NCBI GenBank assembly: GCA_023898785.1
Contig: CP060239.1
Location: 620,001 to 684,000, forward strand
DNA from: Rhodospirillales bacterium
GTDB taxonomy: Bacteria > Pseudomonadota > Alphaproteobacteria > Micavibrionales > Micavibrionaceae
Direction of reading: 5' to 3'
DNA: 64,000 bases
The translations under genes were made by a program, and so were the position numbers. Positions 8,513-16,823 of this stretch are shown piece after piece. The notes under the pieces were generated by a model. It saw only the letters and a list, made by a program, of their open reading frames with translations, was not told the origin of the DNA and ran no database searches. Every line of letters begins with the position of its first letter. Position 1 is the first letter of the stretch.

Positions 8513-8624
8513 TAGAATATTGGAATAGCTGGAATATTGGATGATTGGAAATATTCCAGTCATCCTTTTTCTTTTTTGGCGATTTTTCTAACATTCCAAT
8601 CTCCAACATTCTAATATCCAGACA
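8513..8624. repeat. degenerate TGGAATATT-type repeat tract between rpmA and obgE
   Basis: The whole 112-base gap consists of variants of a unit like TGGAATATTGGA, first in one orientation (8516-8550) and then inverted (8551-8563 and 8593-8620). It is partly foldable on itself. It looks like a dispersed palindromic repeat that has been used as the operon terminator. Confidence 0.6.
8539..8577 (+). terminator. rho-independent terminator after rpmA
   Basis: Bases 8539-8550 pair with 8554-8565 (12 pairs, one G-U) around a 3-base loop, followed by a TTTTTCTTTTTT tract. This should end or attenuate the rplU-rpmA transcript before obgE. Confidence 0.8.
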
Positions 8625-9653
8625 ATGAAATTTCTTGATGAAGCAAAGATCTATCTCCAAAGCGGACACGGCGGACCAGGCTGTGTGAGCTTTCGGCGTG
8701 AGAAATATGTGGAATTTGGCGGTCCGGATGGCGGTAATGGCGGCAAAGGCGGCGATGTGGTGTTTGAGGTTGTTGATACACTCAATACACTGATTGATTT
8801 TCGTTATCAGCAGCATTTTCGGGCGCGGCCCGGTGAAAACGGTAAAGGCGCGAACCGCACTGGTGCGCACGGAGAGGATTGTATTGTAAAAGTTCCTGTC
8901 GGAACGCAGATCTTGGACGAGGACAAAGAGACGGTGCTAGCCGATTTCACGAAAGCCGGAGAGCGCCAGTTATTCCTTAAAGGCGGCGATGGCGGTTTTG
9001 GCAATGCGCATTACAAAAGCGCAACCAATCAGGCACCGCGTAAATCGACGCCTGGCTGGCCGGGGCAAGAGGCGGCAGTTTGGCTACGGTTGAAGCTGAT
9101 TGCCGATGCGGGGCTGGTGGGCCTGCCGAATGCCGGAAAATCTACATTTTTGGCGGCGTGTTCGAATGCCAAGCCGAAGATTGCGGATTATCCATTTACG
9201 ACGCTACATCCTAATCTTGGCGTGGTCAAAGCCGGTGAACAGGAGATTGTGATTGCTGATATTCCCGGTTTGATTGAGGGTGCGCACGAAGGCCATGGTC
9301 TCGGGGATCGTTTTCTTGGCCATATTGAACGAACCAATGTGATTTTGTACCTGATTGATTGCACACAAGATGATGTCGCTGAGGCGTACACCACCATAAG
9401 AAATGAGTTGAAAGAATACGGACATTATATTGATAAAAAAGAAGAAATTATTGTTTTGAATAAGGTTGATGCGCTGGGAGATGAACTGGCTGAGGAGCAG
9501 GCTAAGGCTTTGCGCGCGGTTGTGGATAAGCCTGTGTATAAAATGTCAGGCGTTTCCGGTCAGGGCGTTTCCGAGGTTGTGTATGCTTTGGATAAGGCCA
9601 TAAAAAAGGTAAAAACAAGCGCTCTGCCCCAGGATGAGGAGTTTGCACCGTGA
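8625..9653 (+). CDS. obgE: Obg-family GTPase
   Basis: A ribosome-associated GTPase that helps 50S assembly and links growth to the stringent response. The glycine-rich OBG domain fills about residues 1-158 (GGPDGGNGGKGG). The G domain has GLPNAGKS (G1), DIPGLIEGA (G3) and NKVD (G4). The C-terminal OCT extension of some homologues is absent, as is usual in alphaproteobacteria. The stop overlaps the GTG start of proB by 4 bases, indicating translational coupling. No strong ribosome binding site is seen after the repeat tract. Confidence 0.97.
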   Translation: MKFLDEAKIYLQSGHGGPGCVSFRREKYVEFGGPDGGNGGKGGDVVFEVVDTLNTLIDFRYQQHFRARPGENGKGANRTGAHGEDCIVKVPVGTQILDEDKETVLADFTKAGERQLFLKGGDGGFGNAHYKSATNQAPRKSTPGWPGQEAAVWLRLKLIADAGLVGLPNAGKSTFLAACSNAKPKIADYPFTTLHPNLGVVKAGEQEIVIADIPGLIEGAHEGHGLGDRFLGHIERTNVILYLIDCTQDDVAEAYTTIRNELKEYGHYIDKKEEIIVLNKVDALGDELAEEQAKALRAVVDKPVYKMSGVSGQGVSEVVYALDKAIKKVKTSALPQDEEFAP

Positions 9654-10807
9654 GCTCCAAGACACGTACAGTTGATATTCTCAAGATCTGTCAGATACTG
9701 GTCATCAAAATTGGTACGGCTTTGGTGACGCAGAGCGACGGGAGCGGCGTGCGTCAAGACTGGCTGGATGCGCTGGCCGAGGATGTAAAGTCCCTGCGTG
9801 AGCGCGGGATACAGGTGGTGATTGTGACCTCCGGCGCAGTGGCGCTGGGGCGTAAAGCCTTGCATATCGATATGAATACGCCGCCGGCGGCAATTCCGTT
9901 GGAAAAGAAGCAGGCGGCCTCGGCTGTCGGGCAATATCATCTTTTCCATGCCTATCACCAGAGCTTTGCGCATCAGGGGCTGGAACTGGCTCAAGTTTTG
10001 CTAACTATGTCGGAAACCGAGAACTGGCGAATGCATTTGAACGCCCGCGCCACGCTGGGCGCACTCATGGCGCAGGGGATTGTGCCGGTGATCAACGAAA
10101 ATGACACGATTTCGACAGGAGAGATCCGCTTTGGCGATAATGACCGGCTGGCGGCGCGTGTGGCGCAGATGATCGATGCCGATTCGGTGTTATTGTTGTC
10201 GACTACTGACGGGCTTTATACCGACCATCCGGGGCATAATCCGGAGGCCGTGCATATTCCCTTGGTTGAAAAGATTACTACCGAACATGTGAAAATGGCC
10301 GGAGATGCTGTTCCGGGGCTGAGCACCGGGGGGATGAAGAGCAAGGTGGAAGCGGCGCAGGCGGCGACTAGCACGGGTATTCATTTGATTATTGCTGACG
10401 GGCTTGAAAAACATGTCTTACGGGATGTTTTTGAGGACTTTAAGACACGCACGACGGTGTTTTTAGCACAAAAAAGCACTAAAACAGCGAAAAAACGCTG
10501 GATGAGCGCCCATTTAAGACCAAAAGGCACCTATGTTCTCGATAAAGGGGCCTCAAAAGCGCTCAAAAATGGGAAAAGCCTGCTTCCGGTTGGAGTTATG
10601 GCGCTTGAAGGGCATTTTGAGCGCGGCGATGTGATTGAAATCAAGCATTCCAACGGTGATCGTCTGGGGATGGGCTTATCGGCCTATTCTTCCGATGACG
10701 CACAGAAAATTATCGGCAAAAGCAGCGATGAAATCCCTTCTATTCTGGGCTATGCCGGGCGCAGCGAACTCATCCACCGCAATGATATGGTCTTGCAGGA
10801 CGCATAA
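9650..10807 (+). CDS. proB: glutamate 5-kinase
   Basis: Phosphorylates L-glutamate in the first step of proline synthesis. The amino-acid-kinase domain (about residues 10-260) shows VIKIGTALVT, VTSGAVALG and INENDTIS. A C-terminal PUA domain (about 285-370) is present. The GTG start lies within the obgE stop region (GTGA overlap). Its partner proA is not next door but about 17 kb downstream, which breaks the usual obgE-proB-proA-nadD order. Confidence 0.97.
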   Translation: MSSKTRTVDILKICQILVIKIGTALVTQSDGSGVRQDWLDALAEDVKSLRERGIQVVIVTSGAVALGRKALHIDMNTPPAAIPLEKKQAASAVGQYHLFHAYHQSFAHQGLELAQVLLTMSETENWRMHLNARATLGALMAQGIVPVINENDTISTGEIRFGDNDRLAARVAQMIDADSVLLLSTTDGLYTDHPGHNPEAVHIPLVEKITTEHVKMAGDAVPGLSTGGMKSKVEAAQAATSTGIHLIIADGLEKHVLRDVFEDFKTRTTVFLAQKSTKTAKKRWMSAHLRPKGTYVLDKGASKALKNGKSLLPVGVMALEGHFERGDVIEIKHSNGDRLGMGLSAYSSDDAQKIIGKSSDEIPSILGYAGRSELIHRNDMVLQDA

Positions 10808-10827
10808 GGTCATGCCATGCTCTAGGC

Positions 10828-13428
10828 ATGAGAACAGACACACCGAAAACGATTTATCTTAAAGATTATAAGCCCTATCCCTACAAAATTGAGGCCATTG
10901 AGCTGAATTTTGACATTCATGACGGGTATTGCGTTGTTAAATCCGTGATGCAGGTCTCGACGCCCGATCATTGCCGCGAGGATATGTTTCTGAATGGCGA
11001 GCATCTGGAACTGATGAATATCAGCCTGAATGGTGAAAAGCTTGCGAATTATCACAAGGATGATACGGGGCTTACCCTGCCCTGCCCGGGTTTGAAAGAC
11101 TTCACGCTGGAGATTACGACGCGAATTCACCCGGAAGACAATACGCGGCTGGAGGGGCTGTATAAGTCCGGGGATACTTATTGTACACAATGTGAGGCCG
11201 AAGGGTTTCGAACGATTACCTATTATCCAGACCGCCCTGATGTTTTAACGGTTTTCACTGTACGTGTTGAAGCCAGCAAGGCACATTACCCGGTTTTGTT
11301 GTCAAACGGCAACCGGGTTGATCATGGTGATTCTGACGGCGGGCGGCATTATGCGGTGTGGCACGACCCTTTCCCCAAGCCTTGTTACCTGTTTGCGCTG
11401 GTCGCGGGGGATTTGACGCATATTCAGGACACGTACACCACGAAGTCCGGCCGCGCTGTTGAGCTTTATATCTATGTGCGACCGGGTGATGAGGACCAAT
11501 GCGGGCATGCAATGGAGTCCTTAAAGAAGTCCATGAAATGGGATGAGGATACGTACGGGCTGGAATATGAGCTGGATATGTTCAACATTGTCGCTGTGAA
11601 CGATTTTAATATGGGAGCGATGGAGAATACGTCGCTGAATATCTTTAACACGGCCCTTGTGCTGGCGGCGCAGGAAACAGCGACGGATCAGGATTTCAGC
11701 CGCGTGGAAAGTGTAATTGCGCATGAATATTTCCACAATTGGAGCGGGAACCGCGTGACTTGCCGGGACTGGTTCCAGTTGTCACTCAAAGAAGGGCTGA
11801 CGGTTTTTCGGGATCAGGAATTTTCGGCGGACATGAATTCACGAGCCGTGCAGCGGATTGACGATGTAACGCATCTGCGGCGTTTGCAGTTTTCTGAGGA
11901 TGCCGGTCCCCTCGCCCATCCAATCCGGCCGGATAATTACATTGAAATCAATAACTTCTACACGATGACCGTGTATGAAAAAGGGGCCGAGGTCATCCGC
12001 ATGCTGCGGATGATTTTGGGGGCGGAGAATTATCGTAAGGGTACGGATTTGTATTTCTCGCGCCATGATGGGCAAGCGGTGACCTGCGATGATTTTGTTG
12101 CCTGTATGGAAGAGGCAAGCAGAATTGATTTATCGCAATTTAAGCTATGGTATTCGCAAGCCGGAACGCCGAAAATTGCCTTCAAAGGTGAATATAACCC
12201 GAAAAACAAGACATATAGTATAGAATTAACGCAGGAAATTCCCGATACGCCGGGGCAAAACAATAAAAAACCGATGCATATTCCGGTGGCGATTGGCTTA
12301 TTGGGTGACAATGGTCAGGATTTAATTGAAACGCAGGTTTTAGATTTGCGTGACGGACAACAGCGCTTTGTTATTGAAGATGTTGGACAAGCCCCGGTGC
12401 CATCGATTTTGCGTGGGTTTTCTGCGCCTGTACGTCTTGAGAACGAACTTTCCAATGCTGATTTGACTTTTCTGATGCTCCATGACAGTGACGGGTTTAA
12501 CCGCTGGGAGGCGGGGCAAGCGCTGATTTTGCGAATGCTGGACCAGATGATTGATGGGGACAGCAAGGAGATTTGTCCGAAATTTATGGATACGATTGGC
12601 GCGTTGATTGAGGATGCTCTGGACCCGGTGGCTGATAAAGCGTTGATGGCGCGGGCGTTAAGCGTGCCCTCGGTCGGCTTGATCGGACAGCAGCGTGCGG
12701 TGATTGATCCGGACGGCATTCATAAGGCGCGTCAGGCTTTACTGGCCGCAATTAAACGGAATTATAAGCCGCAGCTGGAAAAGCTGTATAAAGCAAACCG
12801 AAGTGCGGACGCGTTTTCGCTTTCGCCTGAGGCAATGGGCCGCCGGGCGCTGCGTAATGTTGTTCTCGGCCTGCTGAGCGCGACGAACGGAACGGGATGC
12901 GCAAGGCTGGCCAAGGCGCATTATGAGACGGCTGATAATATGACCGACCGGGTGGCAGCGCTGGCTCGGCTGGCGGATAATCAAAACGCTGAGCGTGATG
13001 AGGCGTTTGATGATTTTTATGCGCGGTTTAAGGCTTATCCACTGGTTGTGGATAAGTACTTTGCGTTGCAGGCTGGGGCGGTCCGCAAAGATATTATTCA
13101 AAATCTTAATAAACTTAAACAACATTCTGATTTTAATATAAAAAATCCTAATAGAGTTCGGTCACTCTATGCGGCCTTTGCGATGAATAACCCGATCGGT
13201 TTTCATGCTGTGGATGGATCAGGATATGGCTTTTTGTGTGATGAGATTTTGGAGTTGAACACGATTAATCCACAAATCGCGGCGCGGCTGCTGACGCCGA
13301 TGCGGGAATGGAGGCGCTATACGGAGGATCGTCAGACCAAAATGCGTAGCTGTCTGGAGCGGATTGTGGGAACGAAAGATCTTTCTCCAGATGTTTATGA
13401 AATCGCCAGCAAAAGTCTAAAGGGCTGA
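10828..13428 (+). CDS. pepN: aminopeptidase N (M1 metallopeptidase)
   Basis: A cytoplasmic zinc aminopeptidase that removes N-terminal residues from peptides. The M1 signatures are present: GAMEN near residue 263, and HEYFHNWSGNRV with the downstream ligand glutamate in LKEG near residues 300-323. Length (866 aa) matches the E. coli-type PepN. The ATG at 10828 has no Shine-Dalgarno sequence and sits inside a small palindrome (CATGC...GCATG), so initiation may be weak or structured. It ends 5 bases before the next gene. Confidence 0.96.
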   Translation: MRTDTPKTIYLKDYKPYPYKIEAIELNFDIHDGYCVVKSVMQVSTPDHCREDMFLNGEHLELMNISLNGEKLANYHKDDTGLTLPCPGLKDFTLEITTRIHPEDNTRLEGLYKSGDTYCTQCEAEGFRTITYYPDRPDVLTVFTVRVEASKAHYPVLLSNGNRVDHGDSDGGRHYAVWHDPFPKPCYLFALVAGDLTHIQDTYTTKSGRAVELYIYVRPGDEDQCGHAMESLKKSMKWDEDTYGLEYELDMFNIVAVNDFNMGAMENTSLNIFNTALVLAAQETATDQDFSRVESVIAHEYFHNWSGNRVTCRDWFQLSLKEGLTVFRDQEFSADMNSRAVQRIDDVTHLRRLQFSEDAGPLAHPIRPDNYIEINNFYTMTVYEKGAEVIRMLRMILGAENYRKGTDLYFSRHDGQAVTCDDFVACMEEASRIDLSQFKLWYSQAGTPKIAFKGEYNPKNKTYSIELTQEIPDTPGQNNKKPMHIPVAIGLLGDNGQDLIETQVLDLRDGQQRFVIEDVGQAPVPSILRGFSAPVRLENELSNADLTFLMLHDSDGFNRWEAGQALILRMLDQMIDGDSKEICPKFMDTIGALIEDALDPVADKALMARALSVPSVGLIGQQRAVIDPDGIHKARQALLAAIKRNYKPQLEKLYKANRSADAFSLSPEAMGRRALRNVVLGLLSATNGTGCARLAKAHYETADNMTDRVAALARLADNQNAERDEAFDDFYARFKAYPLVVDKYFALQAGAVRKDIIQNLNKLKQHSDFNIKNPNRVRSLYAAFAMNNPIGFHAVDGSGYGFLCDEILELNTINPQIAARLLTPMREWRRYTEDRQTKMRSCLERIVGTKDLSPDVYEIASKSLKG

Positions 13429-13433
13429 GCCTG

Positions 13434-13943
13434 ATGTACAAGGTTGGCGATAAAATTACCGTCAATGACAAAATGCAAAGCGGTTACAGCTACCGGCTGG
13501 ATGCACCAATGGGTAAAAATTTTGATCCGGCTTTTAAGCCGCATTTTACGCCCAAAGAAATGCTTGAACTGGGCGTATTTGAAGGAAAATATTGTAATGA
13601 TTGCCGGGATGAATTCCCCGATGACTGGTTTGAGAATGCAAAAATCAGTGAACGAGCGGATGCGTCTCTGAATTGTTTTAAAATCAAGAGCCGTCAGCCT
13701 TTGCAAGTCTGGCAACAAAAGGGCTGGATTGCCCCGCCAGACGTACGCGGCTGGTTTCAGTGGTATTGTCGATATTATTTAGGGCGCAGGATGCCCGAGA
13801 TTGATAGCTGGCAAATCAAGCGCTGGAAAGCGTTTGCGCGCCATGCCTCTCAAATCAGAGCCAACTGCGAGCCTGGGAACCTGGATTGCCGTCCACGACA
13901 GCGCCAAGCTTTACTGCAGTGGTCATACGATCCGTTTATTTAA
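13434..13943 (+). CDS. conserved protein of unknown function
   Basis: A 169-residue soluble protein with no signal peptide. It is rich in aromatic and basic residues, with FTPKEMLELGVFEG, YCNDCRDEFP, GWFQWYCRYYLGRR and a C-terminal CRPRQRQALLQW. I recognise this pattern as a widespread conserved hypothetical family found in bacteria and some eukaryotes, but no function is known to me. Six cysteines, two of them as CNDC, could bind a metal or act in redox chemistry. It starts 5 bases after pepN and ends 9 bases before rnhB, so it is in that operon. Confidence 0.8.
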   Translation: MYKVGDKITVNDKMQSGYSYRLDAPMGKNFDPAFKPHFTPKEMLELGVFEGKYCNDCRDEFPDDWFENAKISERADASLNCFKIKSRQPLQVWQQKGWIAPPDVRGWFQWYCRYYLGRRMPEIDSWQIKRWKAFARHASQIRANCEPGNLDCRPRQRQALLQWSYDPFI

Positions 13944-13952
13944 GGTGAATCT

Positions 13953-14594
13953 ATGCCTGATTTTAGTCTTGAGCGGAAATTTGACGGTCCGGTGTGCGGA
14001 CTGGACGAAGTTGGACGCGGACCTTTAGCCGGGCCGGTGGTTGCAGCTTGTGTTTATATTCCTGATGAGCTGCGGGCTCTGCCCTTTGTCTGTGAAATTC
14101 GTGATAGCAAAAAGTTATCGGAAAAGAAACTTGCGGCGTTACATGACCAGATTACCGCGCGTTTTGTCTGGGCGGTGGCAGAAAAATCACCGGCGGAGAT
14201 TGATGAAATCAATATTTTGCAGGCGAGCCTGCAAGCGATGGAAGATGCATTGTTGAAGACAGGACAGAACTATATTCGTGCACTGGTGGACGGGAACAAG
14301 CTTCCGGCCAACCTGCCCTGCCTGGCTACCGCGGTGGTAAAAGGTGATAGCAAATCCGTATCGATTGCGGCAGCCTCGATTGTCGCCAAGGTAACGCGTG
14401 ACAGGATTATGCGCGCCCTGCATAAAGAGCATCCGCATTATGGCTGGGACAGCAATGTCGGTTATCCGTCCAAAGCGCATCTGGCAGGGATTGATGCTCA
14501 TGGCATTACGCAGCATCACCGTAAATCTTTCGGGCCGGTGAAAAATTTTATCGCACACGGATCGACTCGAAAGCTCTTAAATTCTGCGGCATAG
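13953..14594 (+). CDS. rnhB: ribonuclease HII
   Basis: Removes ribonucleotides and RNA from RNA-DNA duplexes. The catalytic GLDEVGRGPLAGPVVAA motif lies at residues 16-32 (Asp18, Glu19), and further acidic residues sit in ALVDGNK. Length (213 aa) is typical. AGGTGAATCT precedes the ATG. In many alphaproteobacteria rnhB directly precedes ccrM, as here. The last coding bases merge into the GANTC-dense leader of ccrM. Confidence 0.97.
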   Translation: MPDFSLERKFDGPVCGLDEVGRGPLAGPVVAACVYIPDELRALPFVCEIRDSKKLSEKKLAALHDQITARFVWAVAEKSPAEIDEINILQASLQAMEDALLKTGQNYIRALVDGNKLPANLPCLATAVVKGDSKSVSIAAASIVAKVTRDRIMRALHKEHPHYGWDSNVGYPSKAHLAGIDAHGITQHHRKSFGPVKNFIAHGSTRKLLNSAA

Positions 14595-14676
14595 AGTCGT
14601 TTAAGACTCTCCGTTAGAGTCCTGATTCTATTATGTGAATCCATTTTTTATCTTGACGGCGAATCGCTTTTGACTC
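14594..14676 (+). promoter_or_regulatory. cluster of seven GANTC (CcrM) sites in the ccrM leader
   Basis: GANTC occurs at 14594, 14605, 14617, 14624, 14637, 14661 and 14672 (first base of each); an eighth lies at 14564 inside rnhB. About one site per 256 bases is expected by chance. The cluster directly precedes the gene for the enzyme that methylates GANTC, so methylation-dependent autoregulation is likely. A TTGACG at 14654 may be a -35 element, but no convincing -10 follows. Confidence 0.8.
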
Positions 14677-14692
14677 ATGGTGCCTTCTCAAC

Positions 14693-14701
14693 TTATCCAC
14701 A
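14693..14701 (+). promoter_or_regulatory. perfect DnaA-box sequence in the ccrM 5' leader
   Basis: TTATCCACA, identical to the high-affinity E. coli DnaA box, ends directly before the AGGAAGG ribosome binding site of ccrM. Perfect 9-mers also occur in coding regions of this window, so the match alone is weak. Its position is what makes it notable. Confidence 0.45.
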
Positions 14702-14714
14702 AGGAAGGTATTTC

Positions 14715-15827
14715 ATGGCGAAGCAAAAGCGCAAAAGCACTCTGGATTCCAGCATTAACCAGATCCATGTCGGAAATTGTGTCGAGATTATGAAGTCCAT
14801 ACCCCAAGAGAGCGTTGATTGCGTGTTTGCTGATCCGCCCTATAATTTGCAGCTTGGCGGCGATTTGCACCGGCCTAATAATTCAAAAGTTGATGCGGTT
14901 GATAATGACTGGGATCAATATGAATCTTTGCAACATTATGATGACTTTACCCGCCAATGGATGGGGGCGGCGCGAGATCTGATTAAGCCTGACGGCTCAA
15001 TCTGGGTGATCGGCAGCTATCATAATATTTTTCGGCTTGGAACGATTTTGCAGGACCTTGGATTTTGGGTGCTGAACGATATTATCTGGCGCAAATCCAA
15101 CCCGATGCCGAATTTTCGTGGGCGCCGCTTTACCAATGCGCACGAGACCTTGATCTGGGCGGGCAAGTCCAAAGCTTCGAAATACACGTTTAACTACGAG
15201 ATGATGAAAAATCTTAATGAAGATTTGCAAATGCGTAGTGACTGGTATTTGCCGCTGTGCACTGGCGGGGAACGGCTGAAAGGTGAAGACGGCAAAAAAG
15301 CGCACCCAACACAAAAGCCGGAGAGTCTGCTTTACCGTGTATTGATGGCATCAACGAAACAGGGGGATACCATTTTAGACCCGTTCTTTGGCACAGGCAC
15401 GACAGGCGCGGTGGCTAAGGTTTTAGGGCGGAATTTTATTGGCTTAGAACGAGAGCAGGACTATGCAAACCACGCACAGACGCGGATTGACGCAATTAAG
15501 CCGCTCGAGGATAATGTTCTGAACATTCAAACCAGACGTGAAGCCCCGCGCGTACCGTTTGGGACGTTGGTTGAGCGCGGATTACTCAAGCCCGGCACAA
15601 TCCTGACCGATGCCAAGAAACGCCATAGCGTGAAAATTCACGCTGACGGCTCTGTGGTGGCAATGAACCGCATTGAGAGCATGCGCGGCTCTATACATAA
15701 GGTGGGAGCGGCTGTGCAGGATGCACCTTCATGCAACGGCTGGACATTCTGGCATTATACAGATGGTAAGAGCGTGAAGCCGATTGATCATTTGCGCGAG
15801 CAAATACGAGCAGAAAAGGCGACTTAG
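14715..15827 (+). CDS. ccrM: cell-cycle-regulated adenine-N6 DNA methyltransferase, GANTC-specific
   Basis: A solitary beta-class methyltransferase that methylates adenine in GANTC after replication and shapes cell-cycle gene expression in alphaproteobacteria. Motif IV appears as ADPPYNLQLGG near residue 38, and the SAM-binding motif I as LDPFFGTGTTGA near residue 220, in the beta-class order. A C-terminal DNA-recognition (RAMA) domain of about 85 residues follows. The ATG at 14715 with AAGGAAGG upstream is preferred over an in-frame TTG at 14670. No restriction endonuclease gene lies nearby. Confidence 0.97.
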   Translation: MAKQKRKSTLDSSINQIHVGNCVEIMKSIPQESVDCVFADPPYNLQLGGDLHRPNNSKVDAVDNDWDQYESLQHYDDFTRQWMGAARDLIKPDGSIWVIGSYHNIFRLGTILQDLGFWVLNDIIWRKSNPMPNFRGRRFTNAHETLIWAGKSKASKYTFNYEMMKNLNEDLQMRSDWYLPLCTGGERLKGEDGKKAHPTQKPESLLYRVLMASTKQGDTILDPFFGTGTTGAVAKVLGRNFIGLEREQDYANHAQTRIDAIKPLEDNVLNIQTRREAPRVPFGTLVERGLLKPGTILTDAKKRHSVKIHADGSVVAMNRIESMRGSIHKVGAAVQDAPSCNGWTFWHYTDGKSVKPIDHLREQIRAEKAT

Positions 15828-15839
15828 AAAGGTGCCCTG

Positions 15840-16751
15840 CTACTCGCTTTTTTTTCTCAACAAGCCTTTTTTCTTTTTCTCCATCTGCTTTTTGAGGCGT
15901 TCCTGGTAGCGTTTTTTCAACTCTTCTTCCATGTTCGAGTGTTTTTTCCTACGCTTAAAATTTTCTGAAAATAAAAGCATGGCTTTATTCTGATCACCAT
16001 AAATTTCATAGCCTTCCAATACAGCCAGGACCTTTGTTAATTTCACATAATCTATACTTCTCACCTCTTCCTGATATGAAAAAAACCTTATTTTCATCAC
16101 TAGGTACGCATCCCTTAAATTATATTTTTCTTCTTTTCTTCTTGGAGTAACGGTGACCCCTCGCATTTTTTCCTTGATATATGTTTCTGCTATTTCAGGC
16201 GGTGTTTTAATAGTTTCCAGAGTAAAGGGCCGGTTCATTTCTGCAAACAGGCCCTTTGGATAACCCTCAATTGCATATTTAGCCGGCTGATTACAAATAT
16301 CCTCAAACAGGTCTTCTGCTAAAATTTCAAAACGCCGAATTCCATTAATTTTATAGGGTTCCCATACATCGAATGTCTGACTCTCAAGATCGTATTCTGC
16401 TAGCCGCAGCGGCTGGGTGTATTCAAATCTCAGAGGGAATCCAGATTTATTCTCTTCAAGAAAATTTCTGGCAGATTCTCTTATGTTTACCCATTCAAAT
16501 TCATTATCTGAGAATTCTTGATACAGGCTACACTCATTAATAAATAAGAAATTATCAATGTATATGTCATCAATTTTGCCATTCTCGTCCGGCTTGAATT
16601 TTGATAATGACCAGTAGAGCTGAGAAAGGTTTTTAATTGTGGGGGATTCATATATGACCGGCCCTTGTTCAGGACTTTCTTGAGCGTAGGAAACAGACGC
16701 CATAACACCTACTATAATAACACCAATCCACACCCCTATCTTTTTAAACAT
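15840..16751 (-). CDS. secreted protein of unknown function
   Basis: About 303 residues with a clear signal peptide: MFKK, a hydrophobic core and a VSYA-QE cleavage site near residue 23. A GTG at 16763 could add four residues. The mature part is acidic and aromatic in the middle (INECSLYQEF, FEILAEDLFEDIC), while the last 45 residues are extremely basic (KKRYQERLKKQMEKKKKG). The pattern is reminiscent of DUF4852 proteins, from memory only. The gene is clearly AT-richer than its neighbours and points against ccrM, suggesting a later acquisition. It probably acts in the periplasm. Confidence 0.75.
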   Translation of the reverse strand: MFKKIGVWIGVIIVGVMASVSYAQESPEQGPVIYESPTIKNLSQLYWSLSKFKPDENGKIDDIYIDNFLFINECSLYQEFSDNEFEWVNIRESARNFLEENKSGFPLRFEYTQPLRLAEYDLESQTFDVWEPYKINGIRRFEILAEDLFEDICNQPAKYAIEGYPKGLFAEMNRPFTLETIKTPPEIAETYIKEKMRGVTVTPRRKEEKYNLRDAYLVMKIRFFSYQEEVRSIDYVKLTKVLAVLEGYEIYGDQNKAMLLFSENFKRRKKHSNMEEELKKRYQERLKKQMEKKKKGLLRKKSE

Positions 16752-16823
16752 TACCCCATTCACTTTCTGTTTATGCGCATCCTCATTGTTTAATTATACT
16801 GGGGTTAGCGTTAACTCGCAACT

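Noticed and set aside
9521..13055. Perfect DnaA-box sequences at 9521-9529 and 13047-13055
   Set aside because: Both lie inside coding sequence (obgE, pepN), where the codons for Val-Val-Asp-Lys produce TGTGGATAA; no sign of regulatory use.
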